Counted from the first letter of the stretch, positions 1-8,974 are shown. The stretch: DNA of 33,420 nucleotides from Neorhizobium sp. UBA7851 (GCA_002500765.1 DLSX01000084.1:1-33420); one strand, 5' to 3'. Translations and numbers: made by a program. Notes: generated by a model from the sequence alone, not told the origin.

Positions 1-1587
1 CTGGTTGGCAGCTTCCGCGGCCTCCGGCACGGCATTCGGCTTCGGCGCATCTTCCCGGGCAGCCCCTGCAATCCGCGGCAGGTAGCCGAGGAAACGCATG
101 CCGAGCTTCTGCTGCACGTCTTCGCCCGTGCGGAAGAAGCGTTCACGCAATTCCAGAACCGCAGCGGCAGCACAGCCGAGCAGCAGGCCAAGAATGACAG
201 AGAGCGCCATGGTCAACGTCTTGCGCGGGCTCGACGGAGCCGTCGGCACACCGGCCTCGGAAATCACGCGCGCCTTGGCGATCGGCAGCGATTGCTGCTG
301 CGAGGCCTGTTCGAAACGCTGCAGGTAGGATTCGTAGAGTGTCCTCAGCGCCGAAGCACGCTGCTCCAGTTCCTGCAACTGCACCATGTTCACATTCGCA
401 TCGGCATTGTTGCCGGCAACACGCTGGATGTTTTCCCGCATGGATTCGACACGCGACTGGGAAACATCGAGTTCGTTCTTGAAGCTGCCGGTCAGCTGCT
501 GCAATTCGCGGAACATCTGATTGGTGACGTCCTGCTTTTCGGCCTGCATGGCAATCGCCTGCGGATGATCGGCGCCGAACTGCTGGATGATGCCCTGCTC
601 GCGGTCATTGATGCTGATATAGCGCTTGCGCAGATCCTGCATCACCGTGTTGTCGGTGTCGCGGTTGGAGACGACGGCATTATGCACGGCCGCTTCCGGC
701 CCCTTGTCGATGATCGCCTTGTACTGGTTGTAACGGGCGGCAGCGGTTGCCGCGTCGGCCTGCGCCACGATCAACTGGCTGTTGAGGTCCGACAGCTGCT
801 GTGCCGAAAGAAGCTCGCCGCGCGGAGAAATCAGGCCCTTCTCGCGCTTGAACTGTTCGACGGCCAGCGAGGCCTGCTGCGCGCGGGTGTTAAGGTCGTT
901 CAACCGTTCCTGCAGCCAGATGCTGGCCCGTTCGGTGGCGTCGAAATTGGCGTTGAGCTGCTCGGTCAGATAGGACTGCGCATAAGTCTTGGTGATCTGT
1001 GCCGACAACAGCTTGTCCGGCGAACGGACCGAGACGGAGACGACCGAGCTGCGCCCGACGCGCTCCACGGTCAGCCATTGCTGAATGATCGCAGCGGCCT
1101 TCTCGCGGCGTCCTGCGGCGATCTGCGCTTCGGTCAGTGGCGGCGTGCCTGCCGCAAAGATCGACGTGACACCACGGATCATGCCCTTGACGAGATCGAC
1201 CGGCGACTTCGGAGGATCGACGATCAAATCGTTTTCGTCGAGCTTTGCCTTGTCGACGACGCTGAGCGCCAGTTCCTTGGACTTCAGAATTTCGACCGCA
1301 CTCGACATGCGGTTGTCGAGCATCTGCGAGGACTGGACGTCCGATGCATTCTCTTCCGCATAACGGGAGAGATTGTCGTCCATGAGAATGTTCGTCATGG
1401 ACGTGTACATCGGCTGGGCGAAGACCAGATAGAGACCAGCCAGCACGACCATGGCGCCGACACAGGCGCCGATCACCCCAAGCCGTCGCATCGCCGCAGA
1501 CCACAGCTTGTCGAGGTCGATGAACGTGTCGTGGTCTTTCTGTTCCGGGGGAAAGATCGTCATCGGTCGAAAGTTTGCCTGGTCCAT
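1..1587 (-). CDS. exoP: ExoP, Wzz-type polysaccharide co-polymerase (3' part outside window)
   Basis: The open frame runs from ATG at 1587 off the left edge (529 codons visible). The visible part matches the chain-length-determinant (Wzz) region of an inner-membrane co-polymerase. One membrane helix lies at about residues 36-57, followed by a long periplasmic, coiled-coil-rich segment. A proline-rich stretch (PTAPSSPRK) then leads into a second helix at about 458-480. In S. meliloti ExoP a cytoplasmic tyrosine autokinase domain follows; here it would lie outside the window, so its presence is not shown. ExoP controls succinoglycan chain length and works with ExoQ (polymerase) and ExoF (outer-membrane export). 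It lies 69 bp downstream of exoN with a strong hairpin between, so its expression may be partly uncoupled from the upstream operon. GGA seven bases before the ATG is the only ribosome-binding signal. Confidence 0.93.
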   Translation of the reverse strand, partial: MDQANFRPMTIFPPEQKDHDTFIDLDKLWSAAMRRLGVIGACVGAMVVLAGLYLVFAQPMYTSMTNILMDDNLSRYAEENASDVQSSQMLDNRMSSAVEILKSKELALSVVDKAKLDENDLIVDPPKSPVDLVKGMIRGVTSIFAAGTPPLTEAQIAAGRREKAAAIIQQWLTVERVGRSSVVSVSVRSPDKLLSAQITKTYAQSYLTEQLNANFDATERASIWLQERLNDLNTRAQQASLAVEQFKREKGLISPRGELLSAQQLSDLNSQLIVAQADAATAAARYNQYKAIIDKGPEAAVHNAVVSNRDTDNTVMQDLRKRYISINDREQGIIQQFGADHPQAIAMQAEKQDVTNQMFRELQQLTGSFKNELDVSQSRVESMRENIQRVAGNNADANVNMVQLQELEQRASALRTLYESYLQRFEQASQQQSLPIAKARVISEAGVPTAPSSPRKTLTMALSVILGLLLGCAAAAVLELRERFFRTGEDVQQKLGMRFLGYLPRIAGAAREDAPKPNAVPEAAEAANQ

Positions 1588-1615
1588 TGTGTCATCCGCT
1601 GTGGGGAAAATAGTG

Positions 1616-1644
1616 CAGGAAAGGCGAATGTCTCGCCTTTCCTG
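1616..1644 (-). terminator. Perfect 12-bp stem-loop between exoN and exoP
   Basis: CAGGAAAGGCGA at 1616-1627 pairs perfectly with 1633-1644 around a 5-nt loop. Read on the minus strand, the stem starts 12 bp after the exoN stop codon and is followed by CACTATTTTCCCC, a short U-rich stretch. It could be a rho-independent terminator or attenuator that lowers exoP transcription, or a processing or stabilising hairpin. The U tract is weak, so read-through into exoP is likely. Confidence 0.7.
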
Positions 1645-1656
1645 TATTCAATGCGC

Positions 1657-2562
1657 TTAGGCTGCGCGAACCTTGGTTGCATGCGCGTCGAGCAGTTCCT
1701 GGATCGTCACCGCCAGGTCGCCGCTCATGTCGGCACGCATCATCGCGAAGGCGACGTTCGCCTCGATGAAACCGCGCTTGGATCCGCAGTCGAAGGTACG
1801 TCCCTGGTAAGGCTGCGCATGGAAGGGCTGGACCTTCAGCAGTTTCTGCATGCTGTCGGTCAGCTGGATCTCGTTGCCGGCACCGCGTTCCTGGCTTTCA
1901 AGAAGCTCGAAAATCTGCGGCTGCAGAATATAGCGGCCATTGAGGTAATAGTTCGACGGCGCATCGGCCGGCTTCGGCTTTTCCACCATGCCGGTCACCT
2001 GGAAACCGTGCTTGACGTCGTTGCCCATGGCAACCACGCCGTAGCTGGAGGTTTCTTCCGGGGAGCATTGCTCGACCGCAAACACGTTACCGCCGACTTC
2101 CTCGTAAAGGTCGATCAGGCCGGACATGCAGCCGCGGGCACCATAGGAAACCATGTCGGGCAGGAGCAGCGCGAAGGGCTCATCGCCCACCAGTTCACGG
2201 GCGCACCAGACCGCATGGCCGAGACCAAGCGGCACCTGCTGGCGCGTGTAGCTGACGGTACCGGCGAGCGGCAGCATCTTTTCAAGCTGCGCGACCTGCA
2301 CGGTCTTGCCCGAGCGGGTGAGGCTGGCGATCAGTTCGGGATTGCTGTCGAAATAGTCTTCAATGGCAGTCTTGTTGCGGCTGGTGACGAAAATGATGTT
2401 TTCGATGCCTGCCTGCATGGCTTCATCAACGGCATATTGCACGACCGGACGATCGACGATCGTCAGCATTTCCTTCGGCATGGCCTTTGTCGCGGGCAGG
2501 AAACGGGTTCCATTGCCGGCAACTGGGATAACAGCCTTCCGAACTGGTCTCTTCAAGTTCAT
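1657..2562 (-). CDS. exoN: ExoN, UTP-glucose-1-phosphate uridylyltransferase
   Basis: A 301-residue GalU-family enzyme that makes UDP-glucose, the glucose donor for succinoglycan, from UTP and glucose-1-phosphate. The N-terminus has the nucleotidyltransferase signature GNGTRFLPATKAMPKEM (about residues 16-32). Further in are the family motifs PLGLGHAVWCA and the substrate-loop sequence GMVEKPKP. Length is normal for bacterial GalU. The frame is open upstream of ATG 2562, but this start is chosen because AAGGA lies about 7 bases before it and the GalU homology begins there. Position between exoO and exoP matches the exoN place in S. meliloti. A separate housekeeping galU elsewhere in the genome is possible. 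Confidence 0.95.
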   Translation of the reverse strand: MNLKRPVRKAVIPVAGNGTRFLPATKAMPKEMLTIVDRPVVQYAVDEAMQAGIENIIFVTSRNKTAIEDYFDSNPELIASLTRSGKTVQVAQLEKMLPLAGTVSYTRQQVPLGLGHAVWCARELVGDEPFALLLPDMVSYGARGCMSGLIDLYEEVGGNVFAVEQCSPEETSSYGVVAMGNDVKHGFQVTGMVEKPKPADAPSNYYLNGRYILQPQIFELLESQERGAGNEIQLTDSMQKLLKVQPFHAQPYQGRTFDCGSKRGFIEANVAFAMMRADMSGDLAVTIQELLDAHATKVRAA

Positions 2563-2606
2563 TCCTAGTCCTTTCCAGGGGGCATACACGCCCGATTGAT
2601 CGGATT

Positions 2607-3563
2607 TCAGTTGACGCCGGGCACCTTCACGAGCCGGCGCATGCGAACGGCGATGGGCATCCGGAAGTGCTTGAGCGCTCCGGGTGCTTTCATCGCGGTT
2701 TTGAGGAACCCACCGAGCGACTTGGCCTTGACCTCGTCGACGAGGGTGAGAAACGAGCGGGCTTCGATGATGCTGTGCGTACGGCGGCGCTGCGCCGCCA
2801 TTTCGGCCGGGCCGAGCGGATAACGCTCGATGAACCGGCGATCGCCCTCCAGCATGTCGTCGAGATGTTTGTGCTTGAGCACGCGGGAAATCGATCCCTG
2901 CATGAGATGATAGACATAACCCGGATTGGGGTCGGTGGCACAACGCCCACCGGAGGCCAGAACCGAGGCGAACAGGATGTAGTCCTCGCCGATCCGCAAG
3001 CCCTCATCGAACTCGAGACCGTGCTCGACGAGAAAGGCACGATCGAAGACCGGCTTCATGTAGCCGTAGTTGAAGGTCGTCTTGAAGATCAGGTTGGAAT
3101 CGATGAATTCCGCAAGCGTGATCTCCCGCTTGCTTTCCAGATGCCGCCGGTCGAACATGGTCTTTGCCGGCCCGCCTTCCAGCGGCACGACATCGACATT
3201 GTCGACGACCATCTGCGCATCGAGCGTCTTTGCCCGTTGCAGCATGGAGAGCGAACGTTCCGGATAGATCTCATCATCGGCATCGAGCGTTGCGACGAAA
3301 CGGCCGGTCGCAGCAGCGATACCGGTATTGCGAGCCCGGCCCGGCCCGCCATTCTGCGGCTGGCGGATCAACTTGACCCGCGGATCCCTATAGCTTTCGG
3401 CAAGCGCCACGGTTCCGTCCGTCGAACAGTCGTCGACGACGATGACTTCCACGGTCACGCCGACCTGCACCAGCGCACTGTCGATCGCGCGCGCGAGCGT
3501 CTCTTCCGCGTTATAGGCGGCGATGATGAAACTGATATCGGGTATCGTGCTATCGATACTCAT
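2607..3563 (-). CDS. exoO: ExoO, succinoglycan glucosyltransferase (GT family 2)
   Basis: 318-residue GT-A fold glycosyltransferase. It opens with the GT2 strand-turn pattern SFIIAAYNAEETLARAI, then VIVVDDCSTDGT (about residues 37-48). The DXD-type metal/nucleotide site is LDADD near residue 95, and the acceptor-side acidic motif is GEDYILF. In S. meliloti ExoO adds a beta-1,6-linked glucose that starts the side chain of the lipid-linked repeat; that role is inferred from similarity and from position between exoM and exoN. The ATG at 3563 overlaps the exoM stop by 4 bp (ATGA), so translation is probably coupled. Sequence similarity to the ExoU candidate at 14629-15639 suggests the two are paralogues. 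Confidence 0.9.
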   Translation of the reverse strand: MSIDSTIPDISFIIAAYNAEETLARAIDSALVQVGVTVEVIVVDDCSTDGTVALAESYRDPRVKLIRQPQNGGPGRARNTGIAAATGRFVATLDADDEIYPERSLSMLQRAKTLDAQMVVDNVDVVPLEGGPAKTMFDRRHLESKREITLAEFIDSNLIFKTTFNYGYMKPVFDRAFLVEHGLEFDEGLRIGEDYILFASVLASGGRCATDPNPGYVYHLMQGSISRVLKHKHLDDMLEGDRRFIERYPLGPAEMAAQRRRTHSIIEARSFLTLVDEVKAKSLGGFLKTAMKAPGALKHFRMPIAVRMRRLVKVPGVN

Positions 3564-4489
3564 GCAGCCTCCGCTGCGCCGTATTGGCGGATTTCACGAA
3601 CGCCGAGCATGCCCATCACGGCGCCGACATGAAGCGCGCCACGCAGCGCATAACGATTGCGCTTCACCGGCATCAGCGTGAAGGCTGCGGCGATGGCACC
3701 ACAATAGCCGGCCTTTGTGGCAGCGATGAGAGCCTTGGGGAAAGGTTTGGCGCCACCGTTCTTCGCCGCAACGATACGGCCATGGGTCTGGCCCGAGCGG
3801 AACCGCCGCTTGGCAAGCCACAGGAAGCTCGCACGGCTTACAGGCACCGGCTCCAGCACCAGCGCATCCTCGGCAAACTCGATCCGCCCGCCGCTTTCCG
3901 TCAGCTGCGAGAAGAAATGCGTATCCTCGCCACCGCTCTGGCCGAGAGCCAGCGCGAACCGGCGCCCGATGACCAGCGGCGAGCGCATGTCGAGCAGCGT
4001 GTTGCAGGTATAGCCGGTGATGATGCGGCCATCGACCCAGACCGGCATGGTCGAGTGGAAATCGCCATTGCGCATCCAGGCGGCACTATCGGCGCCATAA
4101 AGGGCGCGCACCGGACCGAGCACGGCTTCCGCACCGGTCTGGCGCGCCGTCTGATAAAGTGCTGCCAGCCATTCCTGCGTTGCGGTCTCGTCATCGTCGA
4201 TGAATGCGAGAAAATCTGCATCGGCGGAGGTGAGGCAGGCATTGCGGGCAATCGAGATGTTTGATTTCGGGCAATGGACATAGAGGATCGGGAACGGGGA
4301 CTGCGCCCGAAGGCTCTCGACCAGGTCGCTCGCGCTTGGCATCGCATCATTGTCCGCCACGATCAGGCGCAGCGAAACACCTTGCGGAACGGTCAACTTG
4401 AAAAGCGATTCAAGCGTGTCCCGCAAGGCCGGCCGCCGATAGGTGCAGATGCCGATGTCGATTTTCATCAATGTGAGATCCGCCGTCAT
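3560..4489 (-). CDS. exoM: ExoM, succinoglycan glucosyltransferase (GT family 2)
   Basis: A 309-residue GT2 enzyme, the length I recall for S. meliloti ExoM. Recognisable stretches are IDIGICTYRRP at the start, YVHCPKSNISIARNACL, the FIDDDET metal site, GGEDTHFF, and the characteristic LAKRRFRSGQTHGR near the C-terminal third. ExoM adds a glucose to the growing lipid-linked backbone on the cytoplasmic face of the inner membrane. Start ATG 4489 overlaps the exoA stop by 4 bp; an in-frame ATG at 4468 just before KIDIG is a possible shorter start. exoA, exoM and exoO form a chain of overlapping genes, consistent with coordinated synthesis. Confidence 0.93.
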   Translation of the reverse strand: MTADLTLMKIDIGICTYRRPALRDTLESLFKLTVPQGVSLRLIVADNDAMPSASDLVESLRAQSPFPILYVHCPKSNISIARNACLTSADADFLAFIDDDETATQEWLAALYQTARQTGAEAVLGPVRALYGADSAAWMRNGDFHSTMPVWVDGRIITGYTCNTLLDMRSPLVIGRRFALALGQSGGEDTHFFSQLTESGGRIEFAEDALVLEPVPVSRASFLWLAKRRFRSGQTHGRIVAAKNGGAKPFPKALIAATKAGYCGAIAAAFTLMPVKRNRYALRGALHVGAVMGMLGVREIRQYGAAEAA

Positions 4490-5520
4490 GCAGCCCTCTT
4501 TCGTCGAATGCGAAGCAGTTCCATCCAGAACCCTGCCGACCATGCCAGGTGCATGATCATCGCGGGAATGGTGGCGAAGAGTGCGATCATGTTGCGCTGG
4601 CCGATCGCCATATAGGCGCCGTAGGCGACGCAGGCGATCATCCAGACGGCGACAGGAACGGCCGCCCACCAGTAGAGCAAGGCAAGCACGGCACCGGCAA
4701 CGACCGGTGCAACTGCAAGCGGAATGGCCTGACGGATCTTTGGAATGGCGCGGTGTTTCAGGAGGTTCTTCGCCCGTCCCCGGCCATAACCGAGATACTG
4801 GCGGAACAGCGCCGATGCATTGGAACGGGGGTAATAGGTCATGAAGGTCTCACCCGTCATCCAGATGCGGAAACCGGCGCTCCTGAGCCGGAAGTCCAGC
4901 TCGGCATCCTCGTTATGGCTGAAACTCTCGTCATAACCGCCGACCTGGCGATAGGCCGCGATCCGCATCAGCGCGTGATGTCCGTGATCGACCCACTCGC
5001 CGCCGCCGCCGGCACGATGCTTGGAACCGCCATTGCCGAGCTTGGAATTCTGCGCGATCGCCGCAGCCTGCTGAAAGGCGCCAAAACCCACCGTTTCCAT
5101 CCCGACCACGACCGAATCCGCCTGATGCGTAACGGCTTCCTCGATCAGCGCCTGGCAATAATTGTCCGGATAATCGCCATGGGCGTCGATGCGGATCAGG
5201 TAGTCGCGACCGTCACCATAGGTCTGGACCGCGAGGTTCATCGCCGCGCTCTGGATCCGCTTGGGATTATCGAGAAGCACGAGGTCGGGAATTTCTCCGA
5301 TCATGCGGCGGACGATATCCGGCGTGCCGTCGCGACTTCCGCCATCGGCAACGACGATCAGCATGTCGGTTTCGCCGCGCTGGAGCGAGAACTTGCGCAA
5401 CAGCGCCTCGATCGTCTTTGCCTCGTTGAGGCACGGGATGACCATCAGAACACGCGGATTGGCGGTGATTTCAGAAAGTTGGTTCGACATGTCGGAACCG
5501 GAAACGCTACTCATTACCAT
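4486..5520 (-). CDS. exoA: ExoA, succinoglycan glucosyltransferase (GT family 2, membrane-anchored)
   Basis: A 344-residue GT2 protein with VLMVIPCLNEAKTIEALLRKF at its N-terminal fold, VVADGGSRDGT, the metal-site region RIDAHGDYP, and HNEDAELDFRLR further on. The last roughly 90 residues contain two to three hydrophobic helices, giving membrane attachment. In S. meliloti ExoA adds the first glucose to galactose-diphospho-lipid. ATG 5520 is chosen because GAGGTGG (5524-5530) lies at ideal spacing; that ribosome-binding site overlaps the exoL stop. ATG codons at 5514 and 5490 are alternatives, the latter giving 334 residues, closer to the S. meliloti length. Confidence 0.92.
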   Translation of the reverse strand: MVMSSVSGSDMSNQLSEITANPRVLMVIPCLNEAKTIEALLRKFSLQRGETDMLIVVADGGSRDGTPDIVRRMIGEIPDLVLLDNPKRIQSAAMNLAVQTYGDGRDYLIRIDAHGDYPDNYCQALIEEAVTHQADSVVVGMETVGFGAFQQAAAIAQNSKLGNGGSKHRAGGGGEWVDHGHHALMRIAAYRQVGGYDESFSHNEDAELDFRLRSAGFRIWMTGETFMTYYPRSNASALFRQYLGYGRGRAKNLLKHRAIPKIRQAIPLAVAPVVAGAVLALLYWWAAVPVAVWMIACVAYGAYMAIGQRNMIALFATIPAMIMHLAWSAGFWMELLRIRRKRAA

Positions 5521-5528
5521 ATTCCACC

Positions 5529-6722
5529 TCACGACTGCACGGTTGACGCGGCCTGCATTTCGGCAGGCGAGCAAAAATCTGGTTTTAACGATGCGAGCTT
5601 TGTTACCAGCGCCCGGCAATCGGCCGGGCCGGTGATCCATTGGCCGCGCTCGACAGCGGCAACCCGGGCAAACTGCTCGGCATAAATTTCGGCTGTCATC
5701 TGCTTGAACAGGGCTTCCAGTGCTTCCGGCGTCGCCGCATCGATCGTCACGCCGATATCGCGGCGGGCGAGAAAGCGGCCGGTCTCGGTCGACTTGAGTG
5801 CGATCGGCACCGCACCATAAAGCCCGCCTTCGTAAAGGCGGTTCGGCAGCAGCCACTCGGAATTCAGGCCCTCTTCGAAGAAATCGATCGCCCAGTTGAA
5901 CTGCACCTCGTCATAGATGCGGGCGAGATCCTCGGGGTTCCGGTAGGCACCGTGGAATGTTACATGCGGCGCCTCGGCGACAAGGCGGTCGAAATCGGCA
6001 AACTCGCTATAGGCCGGACGGCCGCGCAGCACGATCTCCACCTTGCCATCCATGCGGCGGGCGAAATCGGTAAGGATCGCAAGCGACTTGGCGCAGCGGA
6101 TTGCCCCGAACCAGCCGATCCGCCAAGGCTCGCCGGGTTTCGGCACCCGCGGTATGGGCTGAAGCGGCAGGTTATCCGGATCGAGGGCAAGAACCTTGTT
6201 CTCCAGAAGCAGAACCGGCAGCGACAGCCCGGATTTCGGCTGGAAGAAATTCTCGACGAATGCGGGAGAACTGGTGATCAGCAGCTGTGCGCGGCGGCCG
6301 AAATGGCGCTGGAATGCACGCACAAGACGCCCTTTCCAGCCCTCATCAAGCAGCAGGCGATGGATGTCGAGGCATTCGTAGACGACCGGCAGATTACGAT
6401 CGAACTGACGCGACGCCTGGCCTGCAAGCGCCAGCGTTTCGAGATTGCGGGCAATGATGACATCCGGCCGGTCGATACCGGCAAACCTGCCCTTAAGCCC
6501 GGCGCTCGCCTTGATGATTGCGCCGATCCGTTGCGCGAACTTGCCGTCCGAGGTCTCACCCAGCACGATGGTGCGGACATTCGGCTCGCCTTCGAGCAGG
6601 TTGCGCCCTCTGGTGAAGCCCGCAACCGTCACGTCCGCGCCCCCAGCCTTCAGGGTCAGCACGCGTCGCCTGATGGCCGCGTCGGCCAGATCATGGGCGA
6701 GATAGAGAACGTTTCTGCTCAA
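5529..6722 (-). CDS. exoL: ExoL, succinoglycan glucosyltransferase
   Basis: About 397 residues, resembling ExoL, a glucosyltransferase with a two-domain GT-B-like layout that acts after ExoA. Visible features are an N-terminal NVLYLAHDLADAAIRRRV segment, PDVIIARNLETLALA, the centre WRIGWFGAIRCAKS typical of the hinge/second domain, and a C-terminal LPNRLYEGGLYGAVPIAL nucleotide-sugar-binding-like stretch. No ATG fits: the frame opens at TTG 6764, and TTG 6722 has GGAG eight bases upstream and begins exactly where similarity starts (LSRNVLYLAHD), so 6722 is preferred. It lies 67 bp after exoK and 8 bp before exoA in the same operon. Confidence 0.88.
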   Translation of the reverse strand: MSRNVLYLAHDLADAAIRRRVLTLKAGGADVTVAGFTRGRNLLEGEPNVRTIVLGETSDGKFAQRIGAIIKASAGLKGRFAGIDRPDVIIARNLETLALAGQASRQFDRNLPVVYECLDIHRLLLDEGWKGRLVRAFQRHFGRRAQLLITSSPAFVENFFQPKSGLSLPVLLLENKVLALDPDNLPLQPIPRVPKPGEPWRIGWFGAIRCAKSLAILTDFARRMDGKVEIVLRGRPAYSEFADFDRLVAEAPHVTFHGAYRNPEDLARIYDEVQFNWAIDFFEEGLNSEWLLPNRLYEGGLYGAVPIALKSTETGRFLARRDIGVTIDAATPEALEALFKQMTAEIYAEQFARVAAVERGQWITGPADCRALVTKLASLKPDFCSPAEMQAASTVQS

Positions 6723-6789
6723 ACGGGCATGCTCCTGTGCTGAAAAATCAACGCAATATGACAAGCGACGAAATGGCGGCGGTTACAGT

Positions 6790-7581
6790 TCAATCGAGAT
6801 TGCAGGCGACGGATTCGGGGAACAGGCACGCATCCCCCGGCGCAGTGAAGGAAACCCGGTCGATCACCATGGAAGACTGCCCCTGATAGGAGAAGCGCCC
6901 CATCCAGTCCTTCAGGGTATCGGTGCCCCACAGGCTGAGCATGATCTTCTGGTCATTGGTCGGTATCTTGGCAGGATCAGTCACCTCGTGAACGAGCTTG
7001 CCGTTGACGAAGTAGCGCAGACGGTCCTTTTCCCAGACGAAGGCATAGTCGTTGAAACCCTGATCCGCGCCGCCTTCGACGGGAATGAGCTTCTCGTTGC
7101 CGCCCTTGCCGTTGATATACTGGTTGACCTGCACCTGATTGGTGTTCTTGCCGAGCACCTCGAAGTCGATCTCGTCCCAGGGCTTTTTGTCGGTCGGGCC
7201 GATATAGGTGAAGAAGGCCGAGTTGAGGCCGGAGCCCGTCGCCGCCTTCATCCGCACTTCATAGGTGCCGTAAAGGTAACGCGACTTGGTCTGCACTTCG
7301 CCGCAGAGAAATTTCCGGTCCTTCGACTGGCCCTCGGAAAAATTCAGCGTCAGCGTGCCGCCCGCCGTATCGATCTGCTTCCTCGACCAGGTGCAGTTCT
7401 GGTGGGAACCGTTGGCCCAGCCATCAGCGACATACCAGAAGGACCGGTCGAAACTGTCGAAGTTCTCGACGAAGGACTTGTTGTTCAACGTACCCTGCGC
7501 CGCAGCCGGGGCAACGGCAGAGAGAAAGAAAAGGCCCAGAGTGGAGATGGCGGCCGCGATCTTGTGTGCGATGGTCGTCAT
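6790..7581 (-). CDS. exoK: ExoK, secreted endo-beta-1,3-1,4-glycanase (GH16)
   Basis: 263-residue glycoside hydrolase family 16 enzyme that cleaves nascent succinoglycan and so sets molecular weight outside the cell. Residues 1-29 form a signal peptide (hydrophobic core then APAAAQG). The GH16 active site WDEIDFEVLG is intact, with nucleophile E137, D139 and acid/base E141. Aromatic substrate-binding residues flank it (WYVADGWANGSHQNCTW near 49-65). ATG 7581 follows exoH by only 4 bp, so the two are co-transcribed. In S. meliloti ExoK is exported by the PrsD/PrsE type I system; here the N-terminus instead looks like a Sec signal, worth noting but not proof. Confidence 0.95.
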   Translation of the reverse strand: MTTIAHKIAAAISTLGLFFLSAVAPAAAQGTLNNKSFVENFDSFDRSFWYVADGWANGSHQNCTWSRKQIDTAGGTLTLNFSEGQSKDRKFLCGEVQTKSRYLYGTYEVRMKAATGSGLNSAFFTYIGPTDKKPWDEIDFEVLGKNTNQVQVNQYINGKGGNEKLIPVEGGADQGFNDYAFVWEKDRLRYFVNGKLVHEVTDPAKIPTNDQKIMLSLWGTDTLKDWMGRFSYQGQSSMVIDRVSFTAPGDACLFPESVACNLD

Positions 7582-7585
7582 GGTT

Positions 7586-8737
7586 TCACCTGCGCTGCTG
7601 TGACAGTTTCGGCTCGATCGGGTGGGAGGACCCGACAGAACGATTCGATGTCGCTTTCGCGAGTTTTTCCTTGCGCCCGCGGCTGCCGGTCAGAATCTGA
7701 TAGACGGGCGGCGCGATGCGCATGATGACGGCGTTGCTGATCACCAAGATGACAAGCGAGACAACAACCGAGCCGAAATAGAAGATCGGATAGGCTTCCG
7801 GCGTCGCGATACGGTTCCAGACCATCCACAGCAGCACCAGCACCGGATAGTGGGAGCAGAAAACCCAGAAGCTCAGACTGCCGGTTGAAGCCAGACGCTT
7901 GCCGAGACGGGTCTCGATCGCAATCGCCGAAATCATCCAGACACCGAAGGCACCGACGATCGACAGGATGTTACGGGCGAGATCGACGCCCCAGGGGTAA
8001 GCCGGCTGGCTCAGATAGATCGCAAGAGAAAGCACGAACGCCGCCAGAAGCGTGGCGATCGAACCCGGCCAGGCAAAGCGGTCCAGCGCCTTCAGATCCG
8101 CCCCACGAAGGCCGAGGAACATGCCGAGCGCAAAGCTGAACAGGATCGAACGCTTGACGACGATACCGAAGCTCAGGTCCGGAATAACGGCCAGAACAAA
8201 AAGAACGGCGAGCGTCGGGATGGCGGCACGGCGCAGCAGGAACAGCAGCACCGGCGACAACAGGATACAGACGAACAGGTCGCGCAGGAAATAGAGCGGC
8301 ACATTGGCCGGCATGTCTTCCAGCGCGAAGGCATAGGTCAGCATCTCGCGAAAGGACGCGGTGATGTCGGGAAAATAGCCTGCACCGATACCGACATGCT
8401 GCAGACCGAGGATCGCGACGAACAGGCCGAGGTTCCAGATCAGGAACGGCAGAAGCACCGTCATCGCCTTGGAGCGGACCACCTTGCCATAGTCGAAAGA
8501 TGCCACGCCCTTGCGCAGCAGCAGATAGCCCGAGATCATGCTGAGGCACGGCACACCGATACGGAACAGGCTGTCGCCGAGAAAGACGCTCAGCCAGTTG
8601 AACCAGGCGGTCGCGGCAATCACCACATCGGATGCCGGATCATGCGGCACATGCACGAAGACAATGCCGCATATCAGCAGGATACGCATCAAATTGATAC
8701 GCGAGGATATGTTCTGATCAACAGTCAAACCAGTCAC
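7586..8737 (-). CDS. exoH: ExoH, succinyltransferase (acyltransferase family 3)
   Basis: About 383 residues with roughly ten hydrophobic helices, the pattern of membrane acyltransferase-3 proteins. The N-terminal signature RINLMRILLICGIVFVHVP contains the catalytic-type histidine, and RIGVPCLSMISGYLL follows. ExoH adds succinate to succinoglycan subunits, which in S. meliloti makes the polymer cleavable by ExoK and is needed for nodule invasion; exoK being next supports this. No ATG is available near the start: GTG 8737 is taken here, but TTG 8728 has AAAGGGG at better spacing and may be the true start. It is the first gene of the leftward operon; its promoter should lie in 8738-9262. Confidence 0.9.
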   Translation of the reverse strand: MTGLTVDQNISSRINLMRILLICGIVFVHVPHDPASDVVIAATAWFNWLSVFLGDSLFRIGVPCLSMISGYLLLRKGVASFDYGKVVRSKAMTVLLPFLIWNLGLFVAILGLQHVGIGAGYFPDITASFREMLTYAFALEDMPANVPLYFLRDLFVCILLSPVLLFLLRRAAIPTLAVLFVLAVIPDLSFGIVVKRSILFSFALGMFLGLRGADLKALDRFAWPGSIATLLAAFVLSLAIYLSQPAYPWGVDLARNILSIVGAFGVWMISAIAIETRLGKRLASTGSLSFWVFCSHYPVLVLLWMVWNRIATPEAYPIFYFGSVVVSLVILVISNAVIMRIAPPVYQILTGSRGRKEKLAKATSNRSVGSSHPIEPKLSQQRR

Positions 8738-8833
8738 CCCTTTTGGGCAGCGCCTCCCGTCACCGCCATTTCAATCAGAGCAGACTTCAGCCCGCGTGAG
8801 TGAGAAGCATCACGGTAAGTTTGGAGCAAAATG

Positions 8834-8846
8834 TGGCAGCGCAGCA
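8834..8846 (+). promoter_or_regulatory. TGC/GCA motif, copy 1 (exoH upstream)
   Basis: TGGCAGCGCAGCA, about 100 bp upstream of the exoH start. It differs by one base from the copy at 8962-8974. Resembles TGC-rich sites bound by PhaR/AniA-type regulators; the assignment is inference. Confidence 0.4.
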
Positions 8847-8961
8847 AATTTGGCAGGTGCGAAATCTAGCAGTGGGGGTGCATTCGGCAGGCGCGGCATG
8901 CCTTTTGTCAGGCCGAAAGCACTGGCAGACATGGGATCTGCAGCCACGACCAGCATAAAAA

Positions 8962-8974
8962 TGCTGCGCTGCAA
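8962..8974 (-). promoter_or_regulatory. TGC/GCA motif, copy 2 (exoH upstream)
   Basis: On the minus strand this reads TTGCAGCGCAGCA. It differs by a single base from the copy in the exoX-exoY intergenic region (16398-16410). Candidate operator shared among exo promoters. Confidence 0.42.

Noticed and set aside
292..2568. 758-codon open frame on the plus strand
   Set aside because: It lies antisense to exoP and exoN, whose products are clearly recognisable. The translated sequence resembles no family and is an effect of high GC at third positions.
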